Shown here: positions 14,559 through 23,118 of the stretch, piece after piece
Numbering within the stretch: the stretch's first letter is position 1
Layout: every line of letters begins with the position of its first letter
Source of the DNA: JBOGWP01 sp050693875
GTDB taxonomy: Bacteria > Actinomycetota > CADDZG01 > JAHWKV01 > JBOGWP01
DNA: 28,791 nucleotides
Direction: 5' to 3'
Assembly: GCA_050693875.1 (NCBI GenBank)
Contig: JBOGWP010000148.1
Span: 1 to 28,791, forward strand
Position numbers and translations under genes: made by a program
Notes under the pieces: generated by a model
What the model was told of the DNA's origin: nothing
Databases searched by the model: none
Seen by the model: the letters and a program-made list of their open reading frames with translations, nothing else

Positions 14559-15906
14559 CGGCTGCCTCTCGGCGGCGGGCGCCGGCCTCGTCGTGCCCCA
14601 CGGTCTCGCCCTCCAGGTGGTGCGGGCTCGCCCCCACGATCCGCACCGCGCGGAGCGACCCCGGCGTGCCCTCGCCCGGGAAGTGCACCAGCTTGTTCGT
14701 CCGCGTTCGCCCGGTCAGGCGGTCCGGATCCTTCTTCGACGGCCCCTCGACGAGCACCTCGGCGACCCATCCGACCAGCGCCCGGTTCCGCTCCAGCGAG
14801 ATGCGCTCCTGCGCCGCGACCAGGCGGTCGAAGCGCCGCCGCACCACCTCCTTCGGTACCTGATCGGTGCGGACGGCCGCCTCGGTGCCGGGGCGGGGCG
14901 AGTACTGGAAGGTGTAGGCGGCGTCGTAGCGCACCTCCTCGACGAGCGACAGCGTGTCCTCGAAGTCCTCCTCGGTCTCCCCGGGAAAGCCCACGATGAT
15001 GTCGGTCGTCACTGCCAGTCCGGGAACGACGTCCCTTGCCATCGCCACCTTCTCGAGATAGCGCTCGCGCGTGTACGAGCGCTTCATCTGCCGGAGCACC
15101 GCGGTGGAGCCCGACTGCACCGGCAGGTGCAGGTGCTCGCAGACCACCGACGACGACGCCATCGCCCGGGCCACCGGCTCGCGGAAGTCCTTCGGGTGGG
15201 GCGAGGTGAACCGGACCCGCTCGAGGCCGGGGATCCCGTCGAGTGCGAGCAGCAGATCGGCGAAGCGCGGCGTGCGGTACAGGTCGCGTCCGTACGAGTT
15301 GACGTTCTGGCCGAGCAGGCTCACCTCGACCACGCCGTCCTCCGCCAGCGCGCGCACCTCGGCGAGGATGTCGCCCATCCGCCGCGAGACCTCTCGCCCG
15401 CGCACCGACGGCACGATGCAGAAGGTGCAGGCGTTGTTGCAGCCGTACTGGATCGCGACCCAGGCATGGAACGGGGATTCCCGGCGCGCGGGCAGGGCCG
15501 AGGGGAACACCTCGAGCGTCTCGGAGAACTCGACCACGGGAATCCCCTGCTCCTCGGCCTGCCGGAGCAGCCGAGGAAGCGCGTCGATGTTGCGCGTTCC
15601 GAGCACCACGTCGACCCAGGGCGCCCGCCGCACGATCGTGTCGCGATCCTTCTCGGCGAGGCAGCCGCCGACGACCAGCTGCATCTCCGGGCGGCGCTGC
15701 TTTGCGCGCTTCAGCGCCCCGAGGTTCCCGTAGAGCCGGTTGTCGGCGTTCTCGCGGATCGCGCAGGTGTTGAAGATGACGACGTCGGCGTCCTCGGCGG
15801 CGCCGATGCGGCGGTAGCCCTGCACCTCCAGCAGGCCGGCCATCCGCTCGGAGTCGTGCTCGTTCATCTGACACCCGAATGTGCGCAGGTAGTAGGTCTT
15901 CGGCAT
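14548..15906 (-). CDS. miaB: tRNA-2-methylthio-N6-dimethylallyladenosine synthase
   Basis: This 452-residue radical-SAM methylthiotransferase adds the 2-methylthio group to i6A37. The N-terminal UPF0004 domain has the three cluster-binding cysteines Cys12, Cys48 and Cys82. The radical SAM motif GCNNACTFC holds Cys156, Cys160 and Cys163. A TRAM domain lies at the C-terminus (about 375-435). The ATG at 15904-15906 precedes the conserved YYLRTFGCQMN opening. It is the first gene of the miaB-miaA-dapF-dapL-hflX operon and is transcribed away from the gene at 16005. Confidence 0.97.
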   Translation of the reverse strand: MPKTYYLRTFGCQMNEHDSERMAGLLEVQGYRRIGAAEDADVVIFNTCAIRENADNRLYGNLGALKRAKQRRPEMQLVVGGCLAEKDRDTIVRRAPWVDVVLGTRNIDALPRLLRQAEEQGIPVVEFSETLEVFPSALPARRESPFHAWVAIQYGCNNACTFCIVPSVRGREVSRRMGDILAEVRALAEDGVVEVSLLGQNVNSYGRDLYRTPRFADLLLALDGIPGLERVRFTSPHPKDFREPVARAMASSSVVCEHLHLPVQSGSTAVLRQMKRSYTRERYLEKVAMARDVVPGLAVTTDIIVGFPGETEEDFEDTLSLVEEVRYDAAYTFQYSPRPGTEAAVRTDQVPKEVVRRRFDRLVAAQERISLERNRALVGWVAEVLVEGPSKKDPDRLTGRTRTNKLVHFPGEGTPGSLRAVRIVGASPHHLEGETVGHDEAGARRREAAVGA

Positions 15907-16004
15907 CGGTCCATTCAAGCACGGCCGGCCGGGCAGGGCACGACGGCAGCGATGGGGCCGCGAGGCGCCTCCGTCTGCGTACCGTCTGTAACAATCGAGG
16001 GACC

Positions 16005-17215
16005 ATGGGCTGGGGGGCAGCCGCGCCGACCGCAAATCGCCCGCGCCTTCGGCGGCTCTGCGTGGTGCTCGCCGCGGCCCCGCTGGCCCTGGGTCTGCCC
16101 GCCGCAGGCCAGGCATCCGCCCGGACGGCCCCCGAACGCGCCGCGGTGGTGCTGCCCCTCGAGAGCGGACAGGGGTGGTACTGGGACACCCGGCCGGAGG
16201 CGATCCCCTGCCCCGAGGGCGCGCCGCCGGAGTTCAACCTGATCGGCGACCCCGCCGGTCGCATCGCCGAGCTGTTCGCCCGGGACCACCTCTACGTCGG
16301 GTGGGACTCGCTCCAGCAGGCTCCGGAGATGATCACCGGACTCGCCTTCGACCTCTCCCCCATCGATCCCGGCTCCCGATCACCCGCTTGCGCCTGGCGA
16401 TGCTCGAGCACCCTCAGACGACCGCGCCGCTTCCCCTCGCGATCCCCAGCGCACCGCCGCTGATCCCTCCCCCGATCTCGGTGCTGCCCCCGTCGCTGCC
16501 CGAGCTCGGACATCTGACCGTGAACCCATCCGACGCGGTCGTCGTGGCCTGCGCATGGCCGGACTTCTTCGGCGGGGCCCCGGCGTCGCCGTTGACCGAG
16601 GCACCTCCCGGCCGCCGGTGCGACGCCAACATCGCCGGGGTGCGATCCAAGGAGGCCGTGAACCCCGACGCCCCGCCCGAGGGGCAGGTGTTCCGGTGGA
16701 CCTTCGACCTGAGCACGTTCGCAGCCCAGTGGGCCGGGGGCGTGAATCCGGCGATCTCGCTGGAGCCGGACCCCTCCCGCCCCTCCGGCGCCCCGTGGAT
16801 CACGACGTTCCATGCCGCGGCCGTCCGGGCACCCGACGGCACGCCCGGCATCCAGGCCAAGGTCACCTGGGTCCCCCCTGCGGACGGCGGCGACGGGCCA
16901 ATCTCGGCAGGGAGCGGCTCGATGGGAGGGTCGGGCTTTGGCTTCCCGTCCGCCGCGACCGACGCGCCTCCGGCTCCCGCCGAGCCCACGGTCGCCGTGG
17001 CCCGACAGCCGCGGCCCACCCCGTCGGTCGCGGCGCGTCTCGCCGCCCGGCTCGTGGGCCTCTGGGACCTCCCCTTCTGGGTGTGGGCGGCCTCCGCCCT
17101 GGGCCTGCTCGTCCTGCTGCTTGCCGGGCTGGCCGTCCAGCGAGACCCACCCGCCCCCCGGCCGGCGGGCGCCGCCAGCGCAGTGATGCGAGGAACCGAG
17201 GGAGGCGCGCCGTGA
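16005..17215 (+). pseudogene. Exported, C-terminally anchored protein of unknown function, split by a frameshift
   Basis: The ATG at 16005 opens a frame with a signal peptide (about residues 15-38, VVLAAAPLALGLPAAGQASA). It reads coherently to DLSPIDPGS and then degenerates near 16380. Sequence of the same character resumes one frame away (ITRLRLAMLEHP) and runs to 17215. That part has a Pro/Ala-rich linker and a final membrane helix (WVWAASALGLLVLLLAGLAV). One extra base in the CCCGGCTCCCG run at about 16368-16380 would restore a protein of some 400 residues. It may be a recent mutation or an assembly error. I recognise no family. Its stop overlaps the livK start (GTGA), so it probably belonged to the transporter operon. 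Confidence 0.65.
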
Positions 17216-18744
17216 TCCGTGCCCGGCTCGTCGCGGGGGTGCTGGCATGCACCGTCCTGGCCCCGGCCTGCGGCCAGAAGCCGGGCGTGCACCAGCCGGT
17301 GACCCAGGTGGCCGCGGCGCCGCCGATCGCCCCGGAGGAGCCCGTCGCGGCAAGCCAGCCCGAGGCGGCGTCTCCGGCCGCACCGGCTGCGGCAGGGCCC
17401 TCCGCCGCGCCGGCGCCCTCAGCAGCTCCCCGCACGACCGCGGCCGCCGGGTCGACACCTGTGCCGTCGGGGCCCGGCGACCGCACCGGCGTGTCCGAGC
17501 GCGAGATCGTCATCGGGTTCCATGCCCCGCTCACCGGAGCGGCCTCGGTCCCCCTGACCGACATCCAGGCGGGCAAGGACGTCTACTGGAGGTGGCTGGC
17601 GTCCAAGGGGGCGACCATCCACGGACGCGGCGTCCGCGTCGTCTACCGCGACGACCAGTACAACCCCTCGCACGCGGTCTCGGTGTGCCGGGAGATGGTG
17701 GAGAAGGAGAAGGTGTTCTTCCTGCTCGGGGGCGCCGGGACCGACCAGATCCTCGCCTGCGCCCGCTACGCCAACTCCGTGGGCGTGCCCTATCTGTCCG
17801 CGGGCGTGACCGAGGGCGTCGTGAAGAGCTTTCGGAGCTACTTCGCGGTGAGCGCGACCTATCCACAGCAAGCCGGGGTGGTGGCCCAGTTCGTGAAGTC
17901 GGGGGCACCCGAGGCCCTCGGCGCGAACGGCTACCAGGGAGGGGCCATCCTGGCCGACCGCTGCCCGGACGGCGGCGGGGGGCTGCTCGCGGGGTGCAAG
18001 GTCGGGGCGCAGCCTGCCGGTGCCTCCGCCAAGGTCGCCGTCGTCTACTCGGACACGGAGGGGTTCTTCGACGCCCGCGACGCCTTCAAGTCCGCCTACG
18101 GCGCCGCGGTCGAGGACAAGCCCATCACCAAGTTCGCGATCTCCGAGGCGGAGGCGTCCGCCCTCATCCAGGACCTCAAGGGTAAGGGCGTCGACGTCGT
18201 CTTCATCCTGACCTCCCCGGAGAACTGGCTGCGAATCCTGCGGGTGGCGCAGCTGCAGAGCTACCTGCCGCGCTGGGTCGGGGTCGGGCTGACGATGGGG
18301 ATCGGCACCGTCGCCACCGCGGCCTGCGTCCAGTCGCGGGACGCCTTCCAGTACTCCCTTTTCCTCAACCCCTGGTTTTCGGTTCTGCATCCCGATGCCG
18401 CCCAGTTCTCCGATGCGTGGCGTACCGTGGGTGGGGACCAGAATCCGCAGGGCCACGACATCGCCTTCGGCCTCTGGGGCCTGTCCACGGTCGAGCACGT
18501 GCTGCTCGAAGCGGCCGGGCAGGACCTGAGCCGCGAGTCGCTGGTGGCCGCGGCCGAGCGGCTCCGGGGGGCGACCGCATCCGGGACCATCAAGGCCCTG
18601 CCGATCAAGGACGTGTTCTCGCGGCTGACCTATGCCCCCGGCCGGCACTTCGGCGCCGATCAGTCGCACCTCCTGTGGGCGGACTGCCGGGGCCTGGGGA
18701 CCTGGAACTACCTCGTGAACGGCCAGTTCCGCAGCGGCTTCTAG
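17212..18744 (+). CDS. livK: ABC transporter substrate-binding protein, branched-chain amino acid type
   Basis: This 510-residue extracellular ligand-binding protein belongs to the Leu/Ile/Val-binding (periplasmic-binding type 1) fold. An N-terminal signal has candidate lipobox cysteines at LAC (residue 12) and APAC (residue 20). An Ala/Pro-rich linker follows (to about 90), then the ligand domain, starting EIVIGFHAPLTGAA. GKDVYWRWLASKGATIHGRG and VCREMVEKEKVFFLLGGAG follow, as is typical of this family. The true ligand is not predictable; amides, urea or aromatic acids are also possible. The GTG start at 17212 overlaps the preceding stop, and the permease starts one base after its own stop. 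Confidence 0.88.
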   Translation: MIRARLVAGVLACTVLAPACGQKPGVHQPVTQVAAAPPIAPEEPVAASQPEAASPAAPAAAGPSAAPAPSAAPRTTAAAGSTPVPSGPGDRTGVSEREIVIGFHAPLTGAASVPLTDIQAGKDVYWRWLASKGATIHGRGVRVVYRDDQYNPSHAVSVCREMVEKEKVFFLLGGAGTDQILACARYANSVGVPYLSAGVTEGVVKSFRSYFAVSATYPQQAGVVAQFVKSGAPEALGANGYQGGAILADRCPDGGGGLLAGCKVGAQPAGASAKVAVVYSDTEGFFDARDAFKSAYGAAVEDKPITKFAISEAEASALIQDLKGKGVDVVFILTSPENWLRILRVAQLQSYLPRWVGVGLTMGIGTVATAACVQSRDAFQYSLFLNPWFSVLHPDAAQFSDAWRTVGGDQNPQGHDIAFGLWGLSTVEHVLLEAAGQDLSRESLVAAAERLRGATASGTIKALPIKDVFSRLTYAPGRHFGADQSHLLWADCRGLGTWNYLVNGQFRSGF

Positions 18745-18745
18745 C

Positions 18746-19624
18746 GTGGGCGCCTACCTCGTCCTCGGGATCTCCTCCGGCGTGGTCTACGGGCTGCTCG
18801 CGCTCGGGCTCGTGCTGATCTACAAGGGCAGCCGCGTATTCAACTTCGCCCACGGCGAGTTCGGAACCGTGGCGATGTACGTGCTCTTCTTCGGCCTGTC
18901 GCACCGGTGGCCCTACCCGCTCGCCGCGCTCGCCGCGCTGGCCGCGGCCACGCTGCTCGGCCTGGCGACGGAGCGCCTGGTGGCCCGGCGCCTGGCCGGC
19001 TCGGCCCCCGTAATCGCGCTCGTCGGCACCGCCGGCGTCGCGCTGCTGGCCATCGGGCTCGAGCTGTTCTTCTTCCAGCCCGAGGTGCGCACCGTCCCGC
19101 CCGCCTTCGCCGGCAGGGGGCTGCCGCTGCTGGGCTTCGTCGTCTCCCGGCAGCGGCTCGCCACCGTCGTGGCACTGCTCGCGATCGCCGGGGCCGCGGC
19201 GTGGTTCTTCCGACGCACCTATCTCGGGACCGCCATCCTCGCCGGCTCGCAGGACGCCTTCGCCGTGCGGGTCGTCGGGGCCCGGGTCGAGCGGATCTCC
19301 GCCTTCACCTGGGGACTCGCCGGCCTTCTCGGGGGAGCAGCCGGGATCCTGCTCGCCCCCGAGATCTCGTTCTATCCGGGCTACATGACGACCATCGTCC
19401 TGATCCCGGCCTTCACCGCCGCGGTGGTGGGAGGCATGACCAGCCTTCCCGGGGCCTTTGTCGCCGGACCGCTGATCGGGCTGCTGGAGGGCCTCGGCCA
19501 ATACCTCGTCACCCAGAACGCGTCGCTGCGGGCCATTCCCGAGGGCTCGACCGTGCTGACCTTCCTGCTGCTCGTCGCGGCCCTCCTGATCCGGCCGCGG
19601 GGGCTCTTCGGATCGGAGGCCTGA
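18746..19624 (+). CDS. livH: Branched-chain amino acid-type ABC permease, LivH family
   Basis: This 292-residue inner-membrane permease has about eight hydrophobic helices. The N-terminal SGVVYGLLALGLVLIYKGSR is followed by FNFAHGEFG, a hallmark of LivH. Further on are GTAILAGSQDAFAVRVVG and, near the end, the GGMTSLPGAFVAGPLIGLLE coupling region. The GTG start at 18746 lies one base after the livK stop. Its stop overlaps the livM ATG (TGATG). It forms the heteromeric channel with LivM. Confidence 0.93.
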   Translation: MGAYLVLGISSGVVYGLLALGLVLIYKGSRVFNFAHGEFGTVAMYVLFFGLSHRWPYPLAALAALAAATLLGLATERLVARRLAGSAPVIALVGTAGVALLAIGLELFFFQPEVRTVPPAFAGRGLPLLGFVVSRQRLATVVALLAIAGAAAWFFRRTYLGTAILAGSQDAFAVRVVGARVERISAFTWGLAGLLGGAAGILLAPEISFYPGYMTTIVLIPAFTAAVVGGMTSLPGAFVAGPLIGLLEGLGQYLVTQNASLRAIPEGSTVLTFLLLVAALLIRPRGLFGSEA

Positions 19625-20625
19625 TGGAGCGAGCCCTGCCGCCGCCGACGGTCGTGTTCCACCCGGGCCGCCTTGCCGTGATTGCGGCGCTGCTGCTCCC
19701 CATCCTGGCCGTCCCGGCGCTCCTCCCCGGGTATCAGGCCGACCGCCTCAGCCTCGCCGCGGTGTATGCGGTGATCGGCCTGTCGCTCAACATCCTGATG
19801 GGGTACACGGGGCAGATCTCGCTCGGCCACCAGGCGTTCGTCGGCGTCGGTGCGTTCGCGGCGGCGTACCTCACGACCGCGCGCGGCATCCCCTTCGTCG
19901 CAAGCGTCCCGCTCGCCGGCCTGATCGGTGCCCTGACCGCCGCCCTGATGGGGCTCGTCGCGCTGCGGATCCGCGGGCTGTACCTCGCCCTCGTCACGCT
20001 GGCCTACGGGGCGGTCGCCGAGCGCTCGATCTTCTCCATCCGCGAGCTCACCGGCGGCGGTGCCGGCATGCCCGCCCCGCGCCCTGCCGTCGTCCGCAGC
20101 GACTCGGCATTCGCCTACGTGTGCCTTGCGGTCCTCGCCGTTCTGCTCGTCGTCGACTGGCGGATGCTGCGGACGAAGTTCGGCCGGGCCCTGCTCGCGC
20201 TCAAGAGCGACGAGCGGGTGGCGGCGTCGTTCGGGATCGACCCGGCGCTGTACCGGGTCGGTGCCTTCACGCTGTCGGGTGCGTTCGCCGGGATCGGCGG
20301 CGGGCTGCTGGCCTTCAAGAACGAGCACGTTGTCGCCCAGGACTTCACCTTCGCAGCCGCGCTCACCTTCGTCCTCATGGTGATCCTCGGCGGCCTCGGA
20401 TCGCGCGTCGGCGTCGTCATCGGTTCCGCGCTCATCGCCGAGCTTCCCTTCCTGCTCGACTCGGTTGCGGGAGCCACCGGGGTCGCGGAGCTCATCGTGC
20501 TGAAGATCGCGATCTCGGGTGCCCTGCTGCTGGCCGTCGTGACCGTCTTTCCCGGGGGCATCGCCCAGCAGCTGCGACCGGTCACCCGATGGCTTTCCGG
20601 AGGTTCCCTCCGGCGTGAGGAGTAG
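19624..20625 (+). CDS. livM: Branched-chain amino acid-type ABC permease, LivM family
   Basis: This 333-residue permease has about nine to ten membrane helices. LivM signatures are GLSLNILMGYTGQISLGHQA (around 56-75), LRIRGLYLALVTLAYG, and the cytoplasmic loop GRALLALKSDERVAASFGID that contacts the ATPases. The ATG at 19624 overlaps the livH stop. livG begins 2 nt after its stop. The protein ends in a short basic tail. Confidence 0.94.
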   Translation: MERALPPPTVVFHPGRLAVIAALLLPILAVPALLPGYQADRLSLAAVYAVIGLSLNILMGYTGQISLGHQAFVGVGAFAAAYLTTARGIPFVASVPLAGLIGALTAALMGLVALRIRGLYLALVTLAYGAVAERSIFSIRELTGGGAGMPAPRPAVVRSDSAFAYVCLAVLAVLLVVDWRMLRTKFGRALLALKSDERVAASFGIDPALYRVGAFTLSGAFAGIGGGLLAFKNEHVVAQDFTFAAALTFVLMVILGGLGSRVGVVIGSALIAELPFLLDSVAGATGVAELIVLKIAISGALLLAVVTVFPGGIAQQLRPVTRWLSGGSLRREE

Positions 20626-20627
20626 CG

Positions 20628-21437
20628 GTGGCGCTGCTCGAGATCCGCGGGGTCACCAAGCGCTTCGGTGGGGTGCTGGCCCTGGACGGCGTAAGTCTGG
20701 ACGTCGCCGAGTCGGAGATCGTCGGCCTCATCGGCCCGAACGGCGCCGGCAAGACCACGCTGTTCAACTGCATCACCGGGTTCGACCGGCCCAACGCCGG
20801 GGCGATCCAGTTCCGAGGTCACGACCTCACCGCGCTGCGGCCGCACGAACGGGCCGCCCTCGGGCTCGGCCGCTCGTTCCAGCAGGTCGGGCTGATCCGG
20901 GGCCAGACCGTCCTGGCCAACCTGCTCACCGCGCAGCACATGACCGCGGGGTACGGAGCCCTCGGCGGGCTCCTCGCCTCGCCCGACTCCCTCGGCGGCG
21001 AGCGGCAGCTTGCCCGGCGCACCGAGGCGATCCTCGAGTTCACCGGGCTCGCGGAGCACCGGGCGCGGCAGGTCGACGGCCTCCCCTACGGCATCCTCAA
21101 GAACCTCGAGCTGGCGGCGGTCCTGGCAACCGACCCGATCCTGATGATGCTCGACGAGCCCGGCTCGGGCCTCTCGCCGACCCAGGCCGCGGCGGTGGGG
21201 CAGATCCTGCTGCGTCTGCGACGAGAGCTCGGCCTCACGATCCTGCTGATCGAGCATCACGTCCCGCTTGTGATGGGGGTCTGCGACTTCGTCTACGTGC
21301 TGAACTTCGGCGGGAAGATTGCGGAGGGACCGCCCGAGATAGTCCGCGCGCATCCCGAGGTCGTCGCCGCCTTCCTGGGCGAGCCGCCGTCACCCACCGG
21401 CTCCGCTCCCTTCGAGTCCCCGCGGCCGGACGGGTGA
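20628..21437 (+). CDS. livG: ABC transporter ATP-binding protein, LivG family
   Basis: This 269-residue ATPase has Walker A GPNGAGKTT (36-44), Q-loop FQQVGLI, Walker B ILMMLDEP and switch-region IEHH. The ABC signature normally written LSxGQ is replaced by LPYGILKNLELA, which departs from LivG sequences I know (usually LPYGxQRRLEIA). The Gly is kept, so ATP contacts may survive. The start is GTG at 20628, two bases after livM. The stop overlaps the livF GTG. It pairs with LivF to drive transport. Confidence 0.94.
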   Translation: MALLEIRGVTKRFGGVLALDGVSLDVAESEIVGLIGPNGAGKTTLFNCITGFDRPNAGAIQFRGHDLTALRPHERAALGLGRSFQQVGLIRGQTVLANLLTAQHMTAGYGALGGLLASPDSLGGERQLARRTEAILEFTGLAEHRARQVDGLPYGILKNLELAAVLATDPILMMLDEPGSGLSPTQAAAVGQILLRLRRELGLTILLIEHHVPLVMGVCDFVYVLNFGGKIAEGPPEIVRAHPEVVAAFLGEPPSPTGSAPFESPRPDG

Positions 21438-22153
21438 GCGCCCTCCTCGAGGTCTCCGGACTGAGCGGCGGATACGGGCGCCTGCAGGTCCTGCGGGACC
21501 TGTCGCTGTCGGTAGATGAAGGCGAGATGGCCGTGATCCTCGGCTTGAACGGAGCCGGCAAGACGACGACGCTGCTGCACGTCGCCGGGCTCCTGCGGCC
21601 CTGGTCGGGGACGGTCCGCTTTCAAGGACGGGAGATCACCGGCGCAGACAGCGCCTCGCTGGTGGCATCGGGCCTCGCCCTGGTCCCCGAAGGCCGCCGG
21701 GTCTTCCCGGCCCTCAGCGTCCTCGACAACCTTCGGATGGGGGCGTGGGTGCGTCGGCGCCGGCGCGGGTTCGTCGCCGGCCGGCTCGAGCGCGTCTTCG
21801 AGTACTTCCCGATCCTGTCGCAGCGCACGGGGCAGGCCGCCGGGACGCTGTCGGGCGGCGAGCAGCAGATGCTCGCGATCGCGCGGGGGCTGATGGCCGA
21901 GCCGCGGCTCCTCCTCGTGGACGAGGCTTCGCTCGGCCTCTCGCCAAAGATGGCGCAGACGGTCTTTGCCATCGTACGGAGGATCGGTGAGGAGGGGGTG
22001 ACGGTGGTGCTGGTGGAGCAGAGCGCCGCCGCCCTCCAGCTGTGCGATCGAACGATGATCGTCGAGAAGGGGTCGGTGGTGTACGAAGGGGCCCCCGCTC
22101 CGGTGCTCGAGAGCGGCGACCTGCGCCGGCGCTATCTCGGGGCGCCCGCGTAG
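21434..22153 (+). CDS. livF: ABC transporter ATP-binding protein, LivF family
   Basis: This 239-residue ATPase has Walker A GLNGAGKTT (37-45), a LivF-type VPEGRRVFPALSVLDNLRMGA stretch (two parts of which are the Q-loop region), a full LSGGEQQ signature and Walker B LLLVDEA, then VEQS at the switch. The start is GTG at 21434, overlapping the livG stop (GTGA). The C-terminus ends LRRRYLGAPA. The DNA for that end, 22101-22159, is repeated at 23058-23115 downstream. Confidence 0.95.
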   Translation: MSALLEVSGLSGGYGRLQVLRDLSLSVDEGEMAVILGLNGAGKTTTLLHVAGLLRPWSGTVRFQGREITGADSASLVASGLALVPEGRRVFPALSVLDNLRMGAWVRRRRRGFVAGRLERVFEYFPILSQRTGQAAGTLSGGEQQMLAIARGLMAEPRLLLVDEASLGLSPKMAQTVFAIVRRIGEEGVTVVLVEQSAAALQLCDRTMIVEKGSVVYEGAPAPVLESGDLRRRYLGAPA

Positions 22154-22159
22154 TCCGGC
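22101..22159 (+). repeat. livF 3'-end repeat, copy A
   Basis: This segment covers the last 18 codons of livF and six bases beyond the stop. It matches 23058-23115 with one deleted base and about four substitutions. The two copies flank vapBC in direct orientation. Confidence 0.85.
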
Positions 22160-22231
22160 CAGCACATGCCGCAGGCCGTGCGACATCGCCGAAGCGCAGG
22201 GCCCGCGGGGGAGGCCGTGCCGCTCGCAGCG

Positions 22232-22678
22232 CTACGGCGAGACGTCGATGAGCGGGTCGACGAAGCGGAGGCGTGCGAAGCGGCGAAAGCCGTGGTCGTG
22301 CGAGGCGAGCACGAGCCCGTGCTCGATCGCAAGCGCGGCGATCTCCATGTCGGGGACGTCGTCGCTGCGCAGGCCCGACGTCTCCGCGAGCTCGGCGGCG
22401 ATCGCCATGTGTCCCGCGCCGGCCGCGACGAGGCGGACAGCAGGCTGCTTCAGGTAGGCCGCCGCGACCACCCAACTCCTTCGAACTGTGACCGCATGCT
22501 GCCCGAACACCCTCGAGCTCGTGATCAGGCGGAGGAACGCGTACACGACCGGCCAGCACAGGGCGACGGTCCCCTCGCCTTCGGCGAAGCGGGCTTCGAG
22601 CCACGCGCGGGCTCGGTGGTGCTCCGGCGCGTCCGCGAACGTCGCGTAGACGAGCAGGTTCGTGTCGACGAGCGTCAC
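22232..22678 (-). CDS. vapC: VapC-type PIN-domain ribonuclease toxin
   Basis: This 148-residue PIN-domain protein acts as an endoribonuclease, typically on tRNA or rRNA, when freed from VapB. The first acidic residue is in the opening TLVDTNLLVYA (Asp5). A conserved glutamate should lie in the mid-region. The last acidic cluster is in SDDVPDMEIAALAIEHG, followed by the SHDHGF motif. The GTG at 22676-22678 overlaps the vapB stop (GTGA), which fixes the start. Both genes lie opposite to the upstream liv operon. Confidence 0.92.
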   Translation of the reverse strand: MTLVDTNLLVYATFADAPEHHRARAWLEARFAEGEGTVALCWPVVYAFLRLITSSRVFGQHAVTVRRSWVVAAAYLKQPAVRLVAAGAGHMAIAAELAETSGLRSDDVPDMEIAALAIEHGLVLASHDHGFRRFARLRFVDPLIDVSP

Positions 22679-22920
22679 GTGACGCCACGCTGCGCACGGC
22701 GCTCGTCGTCGAGGGCCGCGAGCAGCGCCGAGACGTCGGACACGTCGAGGATCGGACCCCCCGGAAGCTCCGGCAGCGCCGGCGGGACCGGGGGCGTGAC
22801 GGCGCGGGCGCTCCGGCGGAGCAGCCGGTTCACGACGGCGCGAAACGATTCGCCCGTCCGGGCTCGCTCGCTCTCGATCAGTGCCGCGACGTCGTCGTCC
22901 AGCGTGATGGTCGTGCGCAT
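22675..22920 (-). CDS. vapB: VapB-type antitoxin, ribbon-helix-helix
   Basis: This 81-residue protein opens with the ribbon-helix-helix fold MRTTITLDDDVAALIE, with a second helix around ESFRAVVNRLLRR. A Pro-rich linker follows, then a toxin-binding tail. It should bind DNA as a dimer and repress its own promoter, which carries an inverted repeat directly upstream. It is first in the vapBC operon, with the usual stop/start overlap. Confidence 0.9.
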   Translation of the reverse strand: MRTTITLDDDVAALIESERARTGESFRAVVNRLLRRSARAVTPPVPPALPELPGGPILDVSDVSALLAALDDERRAQRGVT

Positions 22921-22949
22921 GATGTCTGGACTTTAGCATCATAGACATC
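22921..22949 (-). promoter_or_regulatory. vapBC operator and promoter
   Basis: GATGTCT (22921-22927) and AGACATC (22943-22949) form a perfect 7-bp inverted repeat separated by 15 bases. Between them, on the minus strand, are -10-like hexamers TATGAT (22938-22943) and TAAAGT (22930-22935). The first repeat touches the vapB ATG, so the leader is 10 nt or less. It is a likely VapB/VapBC autoregulatory site. Confidence 0.6.
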
Positions 22950-22950
22950 A

Positions 22951-23057
22951 CCCTTCGGACAACCGGCAGCTCGGTGACACGTCACGCGAGAAAGGCCCTC
23001 ACCACCTCCTCGAGCAGGCCGACACGACGAAAGGCATCCGGCGCCGCCCCCACAACC
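22951..23057. other. Spacer between vapBC and the second livF-end copy, no gene seen
   Basis: No complete gene is present. On the minus strand a frame ending at 22982 reads DAFRRVGLLEEVVRAFLA before a stop. It resembles the tail of a protein but has no body or start, so it may be a relic. Nothing else stands out. Confidence 0.35.
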
Positions 23058-23115
23058 CGGTGCTCGAGAGGGCGACCTGCGCCGGCGTTACCTCGGGGCG
23101 GCCGCGTGGTCCGGC
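23058..23115 (+). repeat. livF 3'-end repeat, copy B
   Basis: About 91% identical to 22101-22159, with a one-base deletion near 23071 and the livF stop changed to a sense triplet. Homology ends exactly where the IS21 left end begins (23116). Confidence 0.85.
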
Positions 23116-23118
23116 TGT

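Noticed and set aside
14458..16242. 594-codon plus-strand frame opposite miaB/miaA
   Set aside because: It is the antisense shadow of two well-supported genes, with low-complexity Arg/Gly/Pro composition.
22982..23060. Minus-strand tail DAFRRVGLLEEVVRAFLA as a gene
   Set aside because: It is too short and has no start or upstream domain. It is noted only as a possible relic in the spacer.
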